64,000 bases of DNA from RUG695 sp050943135. Its GTDB lineage: Bacteria; Planctomycetota; Planctomycetia; Pirellulales; Thermoguttaceae. Position 1 is the first letter of the stretch. The number at the start of each line of letters is the position of its first letter. The position numbers and the translations under genes are program-made. This document shows positions 46,133 to 54,830 of the stretch, one piece after another. The stretch is taken from NCBI GenBank assembly GCA_050943135.1, contig JBMNOP010000002.1, positions 124,001 through 188,000 on the forward strand, read 5' to 3'. The notes beneath the pieces were generated by a model that was not told where the DNA came from, did not search any database, and worked only from the letters and a program-made list of their open reading frames with translations.

Positions 46133-47001
46133 CAGTTCAGACGAACCACCAGATCCCCCAGTTTAGTTCCGGCATAGCCGGAGATGAACGGACATTTCGA
46201 CTTGAACAAGAAAGCGATTCGCCGCGGTTGCCACTCGGTTTTGTTATCAACGAGCGTCTCATAATTGGCGAGCCCTTTGGCAATAACCAAGTCGGCCGAG
46301 CAAAACGTGTCAAGGAACTCGGGGGAACATTCATCAAGGAAGGTGCCGAGCCCGTCGTTCCCGTTCGAGATCACGGGGATCAGGTCGGTCAGGCCGCAGA
46401 ACCGCGCGTCATCCATAGTGGCATCGTTGAGGATCGGCTCGCCTCGTACGGCAGCGGTAACTGATTTCCCGAGGGTCTTGGTCAGATACTCGACAAGGAC
46501 TCGGTCGCAGACGATTTCTCCGGCGTTATCGGCTAGGAGGAAGATCGTACCGGCCGAATGAACCGCATCGGAAAACTCTTGATATTCCCCTGTCAGCGGC
46601 TGGGAGATCGCGCGCTGAAACGCGGCCTCGACATCAGACTCTTTAATTTTACCAAGTGCGGCATCGATCGAGTTTCCGGCAATGGCAAGGGTTACCGCCA
46701 TGCGGAGCGGATCTTTGGCCTGGACGACATAGCCCCGCATGCGCGGGAGCTGTTCGAGCATCGCCCGGTTGAACCGTTCCTTTTCCGCCAAATAGGGATC
46801 GGGATTCCCGGTAATCTTTTTGATCAAACGGTGAATCGCCCGGCCGATTTTCGGAGGGGGCACGTCGAACCCCTCTTCCAAAACCTGTTCGGCGGCAGCG
46901 CGCAAAACCTCTCGCTGAACCGATTCTTCGGTCGTGGCGTAACGTGCCGCTTCGAGCGACTGGCGTAGTAAACAGAGATAACAATCGAGTACGGTGGACA
47001 T
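46132..47001 (-). CDS. DUF89/ARMT1-like protein
   Basis: 289 aa. DUF89 features: the N-terminal cysteines of DCYLCLLRQSLEAAR, LAIAGNSIDAAL, FLLADNAGEIVCDRVLVEYL (aspartate of the metal-dependent active site), AVRGEPILNDATMDDA and VIAKGLANYETL. The family contains metal-dependent damage-control phosphatases of sugar phosphates; the substrate here is not known. The ATG at 47001 is preferred over one at 47019. It lies 57 bases downstream of the HtrA-like gene. Confidence 0.88.
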   Translation of the reverse strand: MSTVLDCYLCLLRQSLEAARYATTEESVQREVLRAAAEQVLEEGFDVPPPKIGRAIHRLIKKITGNPDPYLAEKERFNRAMLEQLPRMRGYVVQAKDPLRMAVTLAIAGNSIDAALGKIKESDVEAAFQRAISQPLTGEYQEFSDAVHSAGTIFLLADNAGEIVCDRVLVEYLTKTLGKSVTAAVRGEPILNDATMDDARFCGLTDLIPVISNGNDGLGTFLDECSPEFLDTFCSADLVIAKGLANYETLVDNKTEWQPRRIAFLFKSKCPFISGYAGTKLGDLVVRLN

Positions 47002-47057
47002 ACCGCCATTATAACGCAAAAGACCAAAGTGGTTAGCCGGGCGGATTCGGTGTTTTC

Positions 47058-48746
47058 CTATTCCGAGACGTTCCGAGCCGATATCTTTTCCCTATCGGTC
47101 AACCGGGGGGAGACGCTGTAGAGTCTACCCTCTCGGAGGATTTCGATATTCGGAGCATCATTGATTTTGGAAAGACAGATCATATGTTCGAAATGTTGTT
47201 CATCTTCTATCGCTCTGTTGTTAAAGCGAAGAATGATATCCCCCCCGCGCAACCCGGCTTTGGCGGCAGGGGAGCCGGGAACCACACCGCTAACCCGAGC
47301 TCCGCCGGCGCGTTTTGTTGTGCCGGCAATCGAGGTCGATTCGAGGAGAAGCCCCTCGCGAATCTTTTCGGAAGTCGCGAACTTCCGATCCAGTTGGACA
47401 CCGATATAGGGGCGTTTATAAATGCCGTCCCGAATCAGCTGTTCGGCGGCCAGAATCGCGTTATTGATCGGAATGGCGAACGAGACCCCCGAACTTTCCC
47501 CCTTTTGGCTGGCGATTGCCAGAACGATGCCGATCACCTCACCGCGGGCGTTCACGAGTGGACCGCCGGAATTCCCGGGGTTTACCGAAGCGTCGGTCTG
47601 AATAAACCCTTGGATTTGGTTTTCGGTCCCGAGAGGGACCTGGCGACGGTCAAGCGCACTGACGATCCCGCCGGTGATCGTCCCTTCAAGTCCAAAAGGA
47701 CTTCCGATGGCCCAAACCGATTCGGTGACACGAACCGTATCGCTGTTCCCGAGCGTGGCAGGATTCCAAGAGACGTCGGCATCGGGCGAAGCGAAAAGGT
47801 TGTGCAACGTTTGCCCGTCGGCATTTTGGTACTTGGGGGGAAGAATATCTTTCTTATCGAGTTGCAGAACCGCCAGATCGAATTCGACGGAACTTATCAC
47901 GCGGGTCGGGTGAACCTGACGTCGGTCGTTGAGGACAATGTTGACCTGATCATTTGAGACGGGGTTCCCGGCAACATGATTGTTCGTAAGCACATAGAAA
48001 TCGCCCGGCCGTGTCATGATGATGACGCCGCTACCGGTTTCGATCGTTTCTCGGGACGCCTTGCTGCCGTTCTTGTAGACTTTCGCTTCAATATGGACCG
48101 AGGCAAGCTTGGCCGTTTCCAATCCTTTGGCGATCAAGTCAGCGGTCATCGGCGTGGTGGCCTCGGCTGGCAAATCGGCGGCGGCCCGTTCGGCACTGCC
48201 GAGCGGGCGTGGCGCGACGTTACCCGACGGAGCCAGGAACCCGGCCGGACGAATCGTGTCGGCGGAATTCCTCGACGAGAGGAGATCGGCCGAAACAATG
48301 CCCGATTCCGAAGAGAGCGGACGCGGTGCCCGGACGAAGCCATCATAGGGAGTGGGCTTTTCGGAATGGCGCTGCGAAACATTCGACGCCTCGGCCGAGA
48401 CGGAATTATCTTTCTTCACATCGGAAACCGAGCGATAGAGCACACCTTCCATCGCAGAAACATTGGTAAAGGAAGGATTCGTATCACCATGGTTCGACAA
48501 CGACGCACTCACGTAGGGTCTGATGTTGTCGTGGGCGGCAAAGCGCGCCCCCGGCTCCTGAGGACCGCAGAATGGAAGCAAGAGGAAAAGGAGCGGAACG
48601 ATGACCGGAAGCAAACACGAATATTTTCGCAGGTGTTCCGGCTTGATACTCCGAAAATGGGAGTACAAAGCGTAAAGAAGCAGACCTGTCAGCGTCCCTG
48701 CCAGGATCCACTCAAAGATACCGAAAGAGGCAAAAAAACAGTTCAT
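47058..48746 (-). CDS. Membrane-anchored DegP/HtrA-like serine protease with PDZ domain
   Basis: 562 aa. Two hydrophobic segments (about residues 10-30 and 44-60) anchor the protein. A long low-complexity Ser/Ala linker follows to about residue 200. The S1C protease domain has the full triad: His257 in TNNHVAGN, Asp290 in EFDLAVLQ and Ser393 in NPGNSGGPL. One PDZ domain lies at about 440-540 (YIGVQLDRKF, VVPGSPAAKAGLRGGD). Role: periplasmic protein quality control. The ATG at 48746 follows GGGAA; the frame stays open upstream to 49034, but that part is low in coding character. Confidence 0.88.
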   Translation of the reverse strand: MNCFFASFGIFEWILAGTLTGLLLYALYSHFRSIKPEHLRKYSCLLPVIVPLLFLLLPFCGPQEPGARFAAHDNIRPYVSASLSNHGDTNPSFTNVSAMEGVLYRSVSDVKKDNSVSAEASNVSQRHSEKPTPYDGFVRAPRPLSSESGIVSADLLSSRNSADTIRPAGFLAPSGNVAPRPLGSAERAAADLPAEATTPMTADLIAKGLETAKLASVHIEAKVYKNGSKASRETIETGSGVIIMTRPGDFYVLTNNHVAGNPVSNDQVNIVLNDRRQVHPTRVISSVEFDLAVLQLDKKDILPPKYQNADGQTLHNLFASPDADVSWNPATLGNSDTVRVTESVWAIGSPFGLEGTITGGIVSALDRRQVPLGTENQIQGFIQTDASVNPGNSGGPLVNARGEVIGIVLAIASQKGESSGVSFAIPINNAILAAEQLIRDGIYKRPYIGVQLDRKFATSEKIREGLLLESTSIAGTTKRAGGARVSGVVPGSPAAKAGLRGGDIILRFNNRAIEDEQHFEHMICLSKINDAPNIEILREGRLYSVSPRLTDREKISARNVSE

Positions 48747-49103
48747 GCGAAGATTCCCGTTCGTTTCGCCGAATGCACTGACTGTTACAGCCGGTGTAAC
48801 CGCTTTAACCGTAAACTTCCTAAAAACAATTATAGTTACTACGAAGCAAGATACAACGATAAATCCCCAAAAAGAAAAAAAATCACATTTTTTTTGAATT
48901 TCTCCGCGACGGACGGAATTTTCCAGGTTTGTATTTTGGGCAAAACAGATAAAACATTCGAAACAGAGTGGAAATTTAAAGTCTATGGGGTAGAATGCAG
49001 AGGGAACGGGGTTTTCGAAAATTCCCAAGTTCATCGCCTGGAGGCACCTCGTTCCGTTGTCGTTGGAACCGTTACCGAAAGCCGATTCGGAGCAAGAAGC
49101 AAA
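48747..49103. other. Divergent intergenic region (357 bp)
   Basis: It separates the HtrA-like gene (minus) from the POTRA-like gene (plus). On the minus strand a TATAAT at 48829-48834 is the best promoter candidate for the protease. On the plus strand a TAGAAT (about 48991-48996) may serve the other gene; neither has a good -35. It includes an A-run (eight) and a T-run (eight) around 48883-48897. No further gene is seen. Confidence 0.4.
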
Positions 49104-50081
49104 ATGTCGCAGAAACCGAAAGACCTATTCGACCTTTTCTGCGATTTTGCGTTGGGGCCGGCCCAACGGGAAATCGGATTACAGTTACTCTTGGCGGCGG
49201 CCATTTATCTTTCATTCCAACTCGTTTGGTCCGGAATCCGTCCCTCGGTCGCCGAACAGAACGACTATCAGATTGATGTAGAGTCGATCGTTCTTACCCC
49301 CAAACCTCTTTGGATTCCCCCCTCTCTGGAAGAGCGTGCTATTGAAAACAACACCAAGCTGGGGGAACGTCCCCGACTAAGTCTCTTGGATCCCGGTCTG
49401 GCCGACGACCTTATGAGCGCCTTTCGTTCCGAACCGTGGATTCGAGACATCCGTTTCGTGAAACTCCGGTATCCCGCGACGGTTGTGATCGATGCCGACT
49501 ACAGGGAACCGGCGGCATTTGTCGAGACCTCCTCGACCGTCGAGAACGGCATCAGTTCCCGAACGACCTATCAGGTGGACGCCGACGGCATTCTGCTGCC
49601 AACCGACTTCATCGCCGCGGCCGTCTCGACCGACCCGAGCGCAATTCACGACTATCTCTGGATCGTGGGGCTCGGCTCGACGCCGGTCGGCGTTTACGGC
49701 AAACCATGGGGGGATCCGGTCCTCGACGAGGCCGCCCTCCTGGCCGATTTTTTACGTAGCGACTTTAAGCAACTAGAGGTCGCCAAAATCATCGCTTCGG
49801 CCGGCACCGAACACTCCGAGACATCCCTCGAAAACCGCTCAAATCAGCGCGTCTGGCGTCTTGAAACCGCGGGGGGAAAGAAAATCATCTGGGGCTCCTT
49901 CCCGATGTTGCGGGTTATTCATGCGCGGAACAGCCCGCGTTCCGAATACGAGGCCGTCAAGGCCGAGGCCTTTCGAAAAGAGGAGCCAAAACTGGCTCGT
50001 CTTCGGGATTTGGCTGACGGAAAGGGTCTCGATTCTCTCCCCGACGAGCAATTCCCGATCGACCTGAGCGAGGTCGACTGA
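49104..50081 (+). CDS. Single-pass membrane protein with FtsQ/POTRA-like region
   Basis: 325 aa. A short cytoplasmic head is followed by one hydrophobic helix (about residues 22-38). Then comes a segment with the pattern of a POTRA domain as in FtsQ (AFRSEPWIRDIRFVKLRYPATVVIDADYREPAAFV, then YQVDADGILLP). The C-terminal half is strand-rich and ends in a hydrophilic tail. FtsQ-type proteins link the divisome; many planctomycetes lack most division genes, so the role is uncertain. Start ATG at 49104; the frame is open far upstream, but that part is antisense to the protease gene. Confidence 0.6.
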   Translation: MSQKPKDLFDLFCDFALGPAQREIGLQLLLAAAIYLSFQLVWSGIRPSVAEQNDYQIDVESIVLTPKPLWIPPSLEERAIENNTKLGERPRLSLLDPGLADDLMSAFRSEPWIRDIRFVKLRYPATVVIDADYREPAAFVETSSTVENGISSRTTYQVDADGILLPTDFIAAAVSTDPSAIHDYLWIVGLGSTPVGVYGKPWGDPVLDEAALLADFLRSDFKQLEVAKIIASAGTEHSETSLENRSNQRVWRLETAGGKKIIWGSFPMLRVIHARNSPRSEYEAVKAEAFRKEEPKLARLRDLADGKGLDSLPDEQFPIDLSEVD

Positions 50082-50127
50082 CCGCCACGGAAAGTATCCT
50101 TCACTTCTTTCCGACCCGAAAACCGTC

Positions 50128-50156
50128 TTGTCTTTTTGGCCGACTTCGTATAGAAT
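50128..50156 (+). promoter_or_regulatory. Putative promoter upstream of the second TIM-barrel gene
   Basis: TTGTCT (50128-50133), a 17-base spacer and TAGAAT (50151-50156). The leader to the start codon would be about 180 bases, with no other feature recognised in it. Confidence 0.5.
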
Positions 50157-50344
50157 CCCCTGGTAAGGTTAAGGATTTTTTACGCAGGTTTCGGGATTGA
50201 ATCCGCTCAGCCGCCGCTCGGAAGGAGACTCCGGGAAAGTTCATTCGGCGGACAACCTGATTTTTACGAGCTGCTCGCCAGGTTGCCCATTCACGCAACA
50301 GGAGAGGGAGAGCTGTTCAGATCGAACGAAAAGGAGTGAGAATC

Positions 50345-51094
50345 GTGTTCGTTGCCGTTTCGACCCGGTGTTTCCCGAAGCTTGACATCCAGAACGCACT
50401 GAAAAAACTTTCCGACCTCGAATACAGCGCTTCCGAGATTGTCATCGGTAATCAGACCTCCGATCTAAAACCGGAATGGCTGGCGAAGGATATTGAGCAG
50501 TGTGCGCGCCTCGCTCTCTGTTGCCGTGCGATACGACCGGCAGCTTTCTTTTTTGACGTTCCGCCGGACGATCCGGCTTACTTCGAAAAATTCGAGCTTT
50601 GTTGCCGTCTGGCTCGTAGCGTACGGGTGGTGGTGATCGCCGTGCGGAGCGCTCCGCTTGGCAGTCCGTTCAACGAAGAAGTCGAACGGCTCAGGAAACT
50701 TTGTTCGATGGCACTCCGCGACGGGCTGATTATCGGCCTGATCACCGAACAGGGAACCATTGCACAGTCGTGCGACTCGATCAAAAGTCTCTGCAAAAAC
50801 GTCGACCATCTGGCGGTCACGCTCGATCCTTCCTGCTTCATTTACGGGACGGAAAAGATCGTCGACTTCGACATCCTTTTGGAGCACATCTGCCACATCC
50901 GGCTACGTGATACTACGCCGAAACAATTTCAGGTCCAGATCGGCCAAGGGGTTTTGGAATATAACCGTTTGGTGATCGGCCTAAGTAGGGTCCGCTATCG
51001 AGGCGCATTTTGTGCCGATATTCCTCCGCTTCCCGACCTTGACCAAGAGGTGGAACTTCGAAAGATGCGTCTCCTCTTGGAGAGTTTACTCTGA
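50345..51094 (+). CDS. TIM-barrel sugar isomerase/endonuclease-IV-like protein
   Basis: 249 aa, AP_endonuc_2-like: FVAVSTRCFPKLDIQNAL opening, AFFFDVPPDDP, GLITEQGTI (Glu), VTLDPSCFIYG (Asp) and HIRLRDTT. It is shorter and more divergent than the gene at 40839, and several metal ligands of the classical site are not obvious, so catalysis is uncertain. A GTG start at 50345 is chosen because AAGGAG lies 8 bases upstream; a GTG at 50336 would overlap that site. It is followed closely by a small membrane protein gene and uvrA. Confidence 0.7.
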   Translation: MFVAVSTRCFPKLDIQNALKKLSDLEYSASEIVIGNQTSDLKPEWLAKDIEQCARLALCCRAIRPAAFFFDVPPDDPAYFEKFELCCRLARSVRVVVIAVRSAPLGSPFNEEVERLRKLCSMALRDGLIIGLITEQGTIAQSCDSIKSLCKNVDHLAVTLDPSCFIYGTEKIVDFDILLEHICHIRLRDTTPKQFQVQIGQGVLEYNRLVIGLSRVRYRGAFCADIPPLPDLDQEVELRKMRLLLESLL

Positions 51095-51107
51095 AACAAG
51101 AGCGACC

Positions 51108-51503
51108 ATGATTCTACTCGCCCACATTGCCACAGCCGTTCTGGTCTTTTTTCCGGCGATCGGTTTTCTTTTTTTGAAATCGGCGTCCCAAGAGACGCGC
51201 CACTCCCGGCAGGGGCAGCGAACGGTCAAGCTTCTCTTTGTACTCCAAATTCTTTGTTTTTTCTGCGCCGCGGCGATATTTTTGGCGGGGGAACAGTTTA
51301 ACCATGAACGCGTTGTTCTTTCGGCGTTTTACGCTCTTTATGCCATCGACTTGACCGCGGTCGCGCTCGTTTTTCTTCTTCCGGAATCGTGCCAAACCGA
51401 TCAGGTGGTCGCGCGTTTGCTCCAAACCTATGTGATTTTATTCATTTTTCTCTTTCTCGGGGGGATCTTCCTGGCGCCGTTCCTGGGGGCTCTACCGCGA
51501 TGA
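51108..51503 (+). CDS. Small integral membrane protein, unknown
   Basis: 131 aa with four predicted membrane helices (starting MILLAHIATAVLVFF; LLFVLQILCFFCAAAIFLAG; ALYAIDLTAVALVFLL; YVILFIFLFLGGIFLAPFL) and short loops. No family is recognised. It lies 13 bases after the TIM-barrel gene, and its stop overlaps the uvrA start candidate as ATGA, so the three are probably cotranscribed. Confidence 0.65.
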   Translation: MILLAHIATAVLVFFPAIGFLFLKSASQETRHSRQGQRTVKLLFVLQILCFFCAAAIFLAGEQFNHERVVLSAFYALYAIDLTAVALVFLLPESCQTDQVVARLLQTYVILFIFLFLGGIFLAPFLGALPR

Positions 51504-54500
51504 CACTGCCGAATTCCGAAATCAATCGTCGCGATGGTTCGACAAGAGGCCCCATGGAAAATCAGATTACACTCCGAAAAGTCAATGTTCACAATCTGAA
51601 ATCGGTTGACCTCGACATTCCTTACAATCGCCTGATCGTGTTCTGCGGTCTGAGCGGTAGCGGAAAGAGCAGTTTGGCCATCGACACGCTCTATGCCGAA
51701 GGGCAGCGCCGTTACATCGAGAGTTTTTCGACCTACATGCGTCAATTCCTCGAAAAGCTCGAAAAGCCGGAAGCGGAACGGATCGACGGAATTCCGCCGG
51801 CCATCGCGGTTTCGGCGCGTCCGAGTTCCCAGGTCAACCGAATGACGGTCGGGATCACGACCGAAACGTCGAGCTACATGCGTCTTCTCTTTTCGAAAAT
51901 CGGGCGAGTATTCTGCCAATCGTGCCATCAGGAAGTTATATGCGACACTCCCGACCGACTCCTGCAGGCAATGCGCGGTCTTCCTGCGGGGGCCCGGCTG
52001 ATGATCGCCTTTTCGCCGCCGATCGAAAGTTTTCGGGCAGCGACCACCGAAGAGTTCCGTGCCGAATGGCAAAAGAAAGGATTTATCCGCGGGGTCATTC
52101 TGGGCGAATCGTTCCGTCTCGACGAGGGGGAAAACCCCCTGGCAAAGTTCGCGGAAGCAAAACTTCTGACTCTGGCCGACCAATTCGACGAACAGACTGA
52201 AACAGACGATGCCTCACTCTTTTACGACGCTTCCGAAGATTTTTACTCCGGCGGGCAGCCAACCGGCTCCGAAGACGGGCGAGAAGAAGAGGAAAAAACC
52301 GAGCAGCGGGCGGGCAGCCGCGTACTTTCAATCGAGCTCGACGGAGAATCTCAGCTTGACCGTTATGTGAAGATGCGTAACGAGATGCTCAAGCCGGGAG
52401 GGCCTCCACACCTTTTTTTCATTGTCGACCGTCTGGTCGTCGGGAGCACTGCCGACGAACGGATTCGTGCCTCGCTCGAGTCGGCGTTCGAGTTCGGTGG
52501 CGGGCGTTGTTGGCTCTTCTATGACAACAAATCGGGCGAATTCGGTCGAGCGGGGATCCCCTATACCATTGATGGTGAAGAGTATACCCTGGGCGGCTTT
52601 TCACGCCGTCTGCGCTGTGAAAATTGTGGTATCGAATACCCGAAACCGGAACCGAAACTTTTCAGTTTCAACAGCCCGTTGGGGGCCTGTCCTCTTTGCG
52701 AAGGGTTTGGCAACCTGATGTTCCTTGACCTTGACCTGATCGTTCCCGACAAGTCGAAATCGATTCAAAACGGCGCCATCCTTCCTTGGACTACGCAGGC
52801 CTATCAACACAAATACGAAGAGTTGATGAGTCTGGCCGACAAGCTTGCCCTGCGGGTCAACGTTCCTTTTTCGGAACTCACGCGTCAAGAGGTGCTGACC
52901 CTGCTCAACGGAAACCCGGCCCTCGGCTATAAGGGGTTGAACGGCTTTTTCCATCAGATTCAGCGTCAGAAATATAAGCTTCACATTCGGGTCTTCCTGA
53001 GTCGATGGCGAAGCTTTCGCGTCTGCCCTCTTTGCGGCGGAGCGAGGCTGCGTCCGGAAGCGCTGGCGGTAAAAATCGGTGGCAAAAATATTCACGACCT
53101 TTCGTCGATGACCATTTCCGACTTTCTGGGATTTTTGCGCTCTTATCGGTTTACCGAATGGGAGAGCCAAATCGGGCATACGGCGATCCAGCAGGTTCTG
53201 AACCGGCTTCATTACCTCGACCATGTCGGGCTCGGTTACCTGACCCTCCTGCGCCAGATGCGCACCCTGAGCGAGGGGGAACAGCGACGTGTCGCCCTGA
53301 CTTCGGTTCTCGGCTCGACGCTGGTCGATATGCTTTACGTTCTTGACGAGCCGACGGTCGGACTCCACCCACGCGATACCGATCGTCTTTTGGAGTCGAT
53401 TCTGGAACTGCGTGACCGGGGAAATACCGTTGCCGCGGTGGAACACGACGAAACCATTCTGAAAGCCGCTGATAAGATCGTCGAAATCGGCCCGGGCGCC
53501 GGAGAATCGGGCGGGAACATCGTCTTCAACGGCACCTACGAAGAGATCCTGGCCGATCCGAAAAGTCTGACCGGTAGTTATCTTTCGGGCACGCGCATCA
53601 ATGCGCTCACCTCAAACCGTCGCATTCTTGAACGCGGATTTCTGGAACTGATGGGCGCGAGCGGAAACAACCTGCAAAACCTCAACGTCGTCTTTCCGTT
53701 GGGGGTACTCTGTGTCGTAACCGGTGTGAGCGGTGCGGGAAAAAGCACGTTGGTTCAGGAAACGCTCTATCCCGCCGTTTGTAAGAAAATGAACAAACAG
53801 AACGTCCCCGACGGACTACCGTTCGACCAACTGTTCGGGGTCGGCCAGATCGACGACGTAATCATGATCGATCAGATCCCGATCGCCCGTTCCCCCCGTT
53901 CAAATCCGGTCACCTACCTGAAAATATTCGATGATATCCGGACCCTTTTCTCCGAGACCGTCGACGCAAAGAGCAAAAACTTCGGTGCGGGCTATTTCAG
54001 TTTCAACGTCGATGGCGGTCGCTGTAACACATGCAAAGGGGAAGGTTACCTTTCGATCGACATGCAGTTTATGGCCGACATGTATGTCAAATGCCCGCAA
54101 TGCGGCGGCAAACGCTACCAGCGCGACATTCTCGAGATTCTATACCGCGGCAAGAACATCGCGGAAGTCTTGGACATGACGGTTCGGGAAGCCTTTGGCT
54201 TCTTCCGCGGCCAGTCGAAAATTCAGCGCAAGCTCAAACCGCTGATCGACGTCGGGCTCGACTACATCCAACTCGGCCAGCCTTCGAACACTCTTTCCGG
54301 CGGAGAATCCCAGCGTCTGAAACTTGCGGCCCATCTTTTGACCGGGCACAAGGGAAGTTGTCTTTTCATCATGGACGAGCCGACCTCGGGCCTTCATTTC
54401 GCCGACATTGTCAAGCTCCTCGACACGTTCGACGTTTTGATCAACACGGGCCATTCTCTGATCATCGTCGAACATAACCTGCAGATGATGAAAGCCGCCG

Positions 54501-54634
54501 ACTACATTATCGACATGGGCCCGGGCGCCTCGGAAGCCGGCGGACGAATCGTGGCCGAGGGGACCCCGGAACAGGTTGCCAAAACCCCAGATTCGATCAC
54601 GGGAAAATACCTGGCCGAATACCTGGTCAAATGA
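51500..54634 (+). CDS. uvrA: UvrA-like excinuclease ATPase with atypical first ABC signature
   Basis: DNA damage sensor of nucleotide excision repair; 1044 aa from this start, longer than the usual about 940. Walker A of the first half is GLSGSGKSS and of the second is GVSGAGKST. Zinc motifs CENCG...CPLC and CNTC...CPQCGGKRY are present, and an early CQSC pair is unpaired. The second ABC signature is normal (NTLSGGESQRL), but the first reads RTLSEGEQRRV, and the 'STVGTVTE' stretch near the start reads MTVGITTE. It may be a divergent UvrA or a paralogue. The ATG at 51500 overlaps the previous stop; the ATG at 51554 with AAGAGG upstream is an alternative. Confidence 0.85.
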   Translation: MTLPNSEINRRDGSTRGPMENQITLRKVNVHNLKSVDLDIPYNRLIVFCGLSGSGKSSLAIDTLYAEGQRRYIESFSTYMRQFLEKLEKPEAERIDGIPPAIAVSARPSSQVNRMTVGITTETSSYMRLLFSKIGRVFCQSCHQEVICDTPDRLLQAMRGLPAGARLMIAFSPPIESFRAATTEEFRAEWQKKGFIRGVILGESFRLDEGENPLAKFAEAKLLTLADQFDEQTETDDASLFYDASEDFYSGGQPTGSEDGREEEEKTEQRAGSRVLSIELDGESQLDRYVKMRNEMLKPGGPPHLFFIVDRLVVGSTADERIRASLESAFEFGGGRCWLFYDNKSGEFGRAGIPYTIDGEEYTLGGFSRRLRCENCGIEYPKPEPKLFSFNSPLGACPLCEGFGNLMFLDLDLIVPDKSKSIQNGAILPWTTQAYQHKYEELMSLADKLALRVNVPFSELTRQEVLTLLNGNPALGYKGLNGFFHQIQRQKYKLHIRVFLSRWRSFRVCPLCGGARLRPEALAVKIGGKNIHDLSSMTISDFLGFLRSYRFTEWESQIGHTAIQQVLNRLHYLDHVGLGYLTLLRQMRTLSEGEQRRVALTSVLGSTLVDMLYVLDEPTVGLHPRDTDRLLESILELRDRGNTVAAVEHDETILKAADKIVEIGPGAGESGGNIVFNGTYEEILADPKSLTGSYLSGTRINALTSNRRILERGFLELMGASGNNLQNLNVVFPLGVLCVVTGVSGAGKSTLVQETLYPAVCKKMNKQNVPDGLPFDQLFGVGQIDDVIMIDQIPIARSPRSNPVTYLKIFDDIRTLFSETVDAKSKNFGAGYFSFNVDGGRCNTCKGEGYLSIDMQFMADMYVKCPQCGGKRYQRDILEILYRGKNIAEVLDMTVREAFGFFRGQSKIQRKLKPLIDVGLDYIQLGQPSNTLSGGESQRLKLAAHLLTGHKGSCLFIMDEPTSGLHFADIVKLLDTFDVLINTGHSLIIVEHNLQMMKAADYIIDMGPGASEAGGRIVAEGTPEQVAKTPDSITGKYLAEYLVK

Positions 54635-54691
54635 GATCATCGCAACGAGACAAACATATCCCGCTTCTGGGTTTCCCTCTGCCCCGACGCG

Positions 54692-54700
54692 TGTTATAAT
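54692..54700 (+). promoter_or_regulatory. Extended -10 promoter of the Sel1-repeat gene
   Basis: TGTTATAAT, identical to the boxes at 40754 and (minus strand) 16061. The leader would be about 125 bases. No good -35 is seen. Confidence 0.45.
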
Positions 54701-54830
54701 CTTTTTCGGCAAGGAAGCTCTTTCTTCGGTATCGGTTCCGCCGCGTGCCGGAAGCGCACTCTCCCCCTTCCGGAAAGGATCGCTCGGCGGCGGGTACCCC
54801 TCTCGGTCCATAAGTTCAGGACAAAGTTTT

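Noticed and set aside
47976..49100. Long upstream extension of the POTRA-like gene (frame open from 47976)
   Set aside because: It is antisense to the HtrA-like protease, with charged low-quality sequence; the real start with a membrane helix just after it is at 49104.
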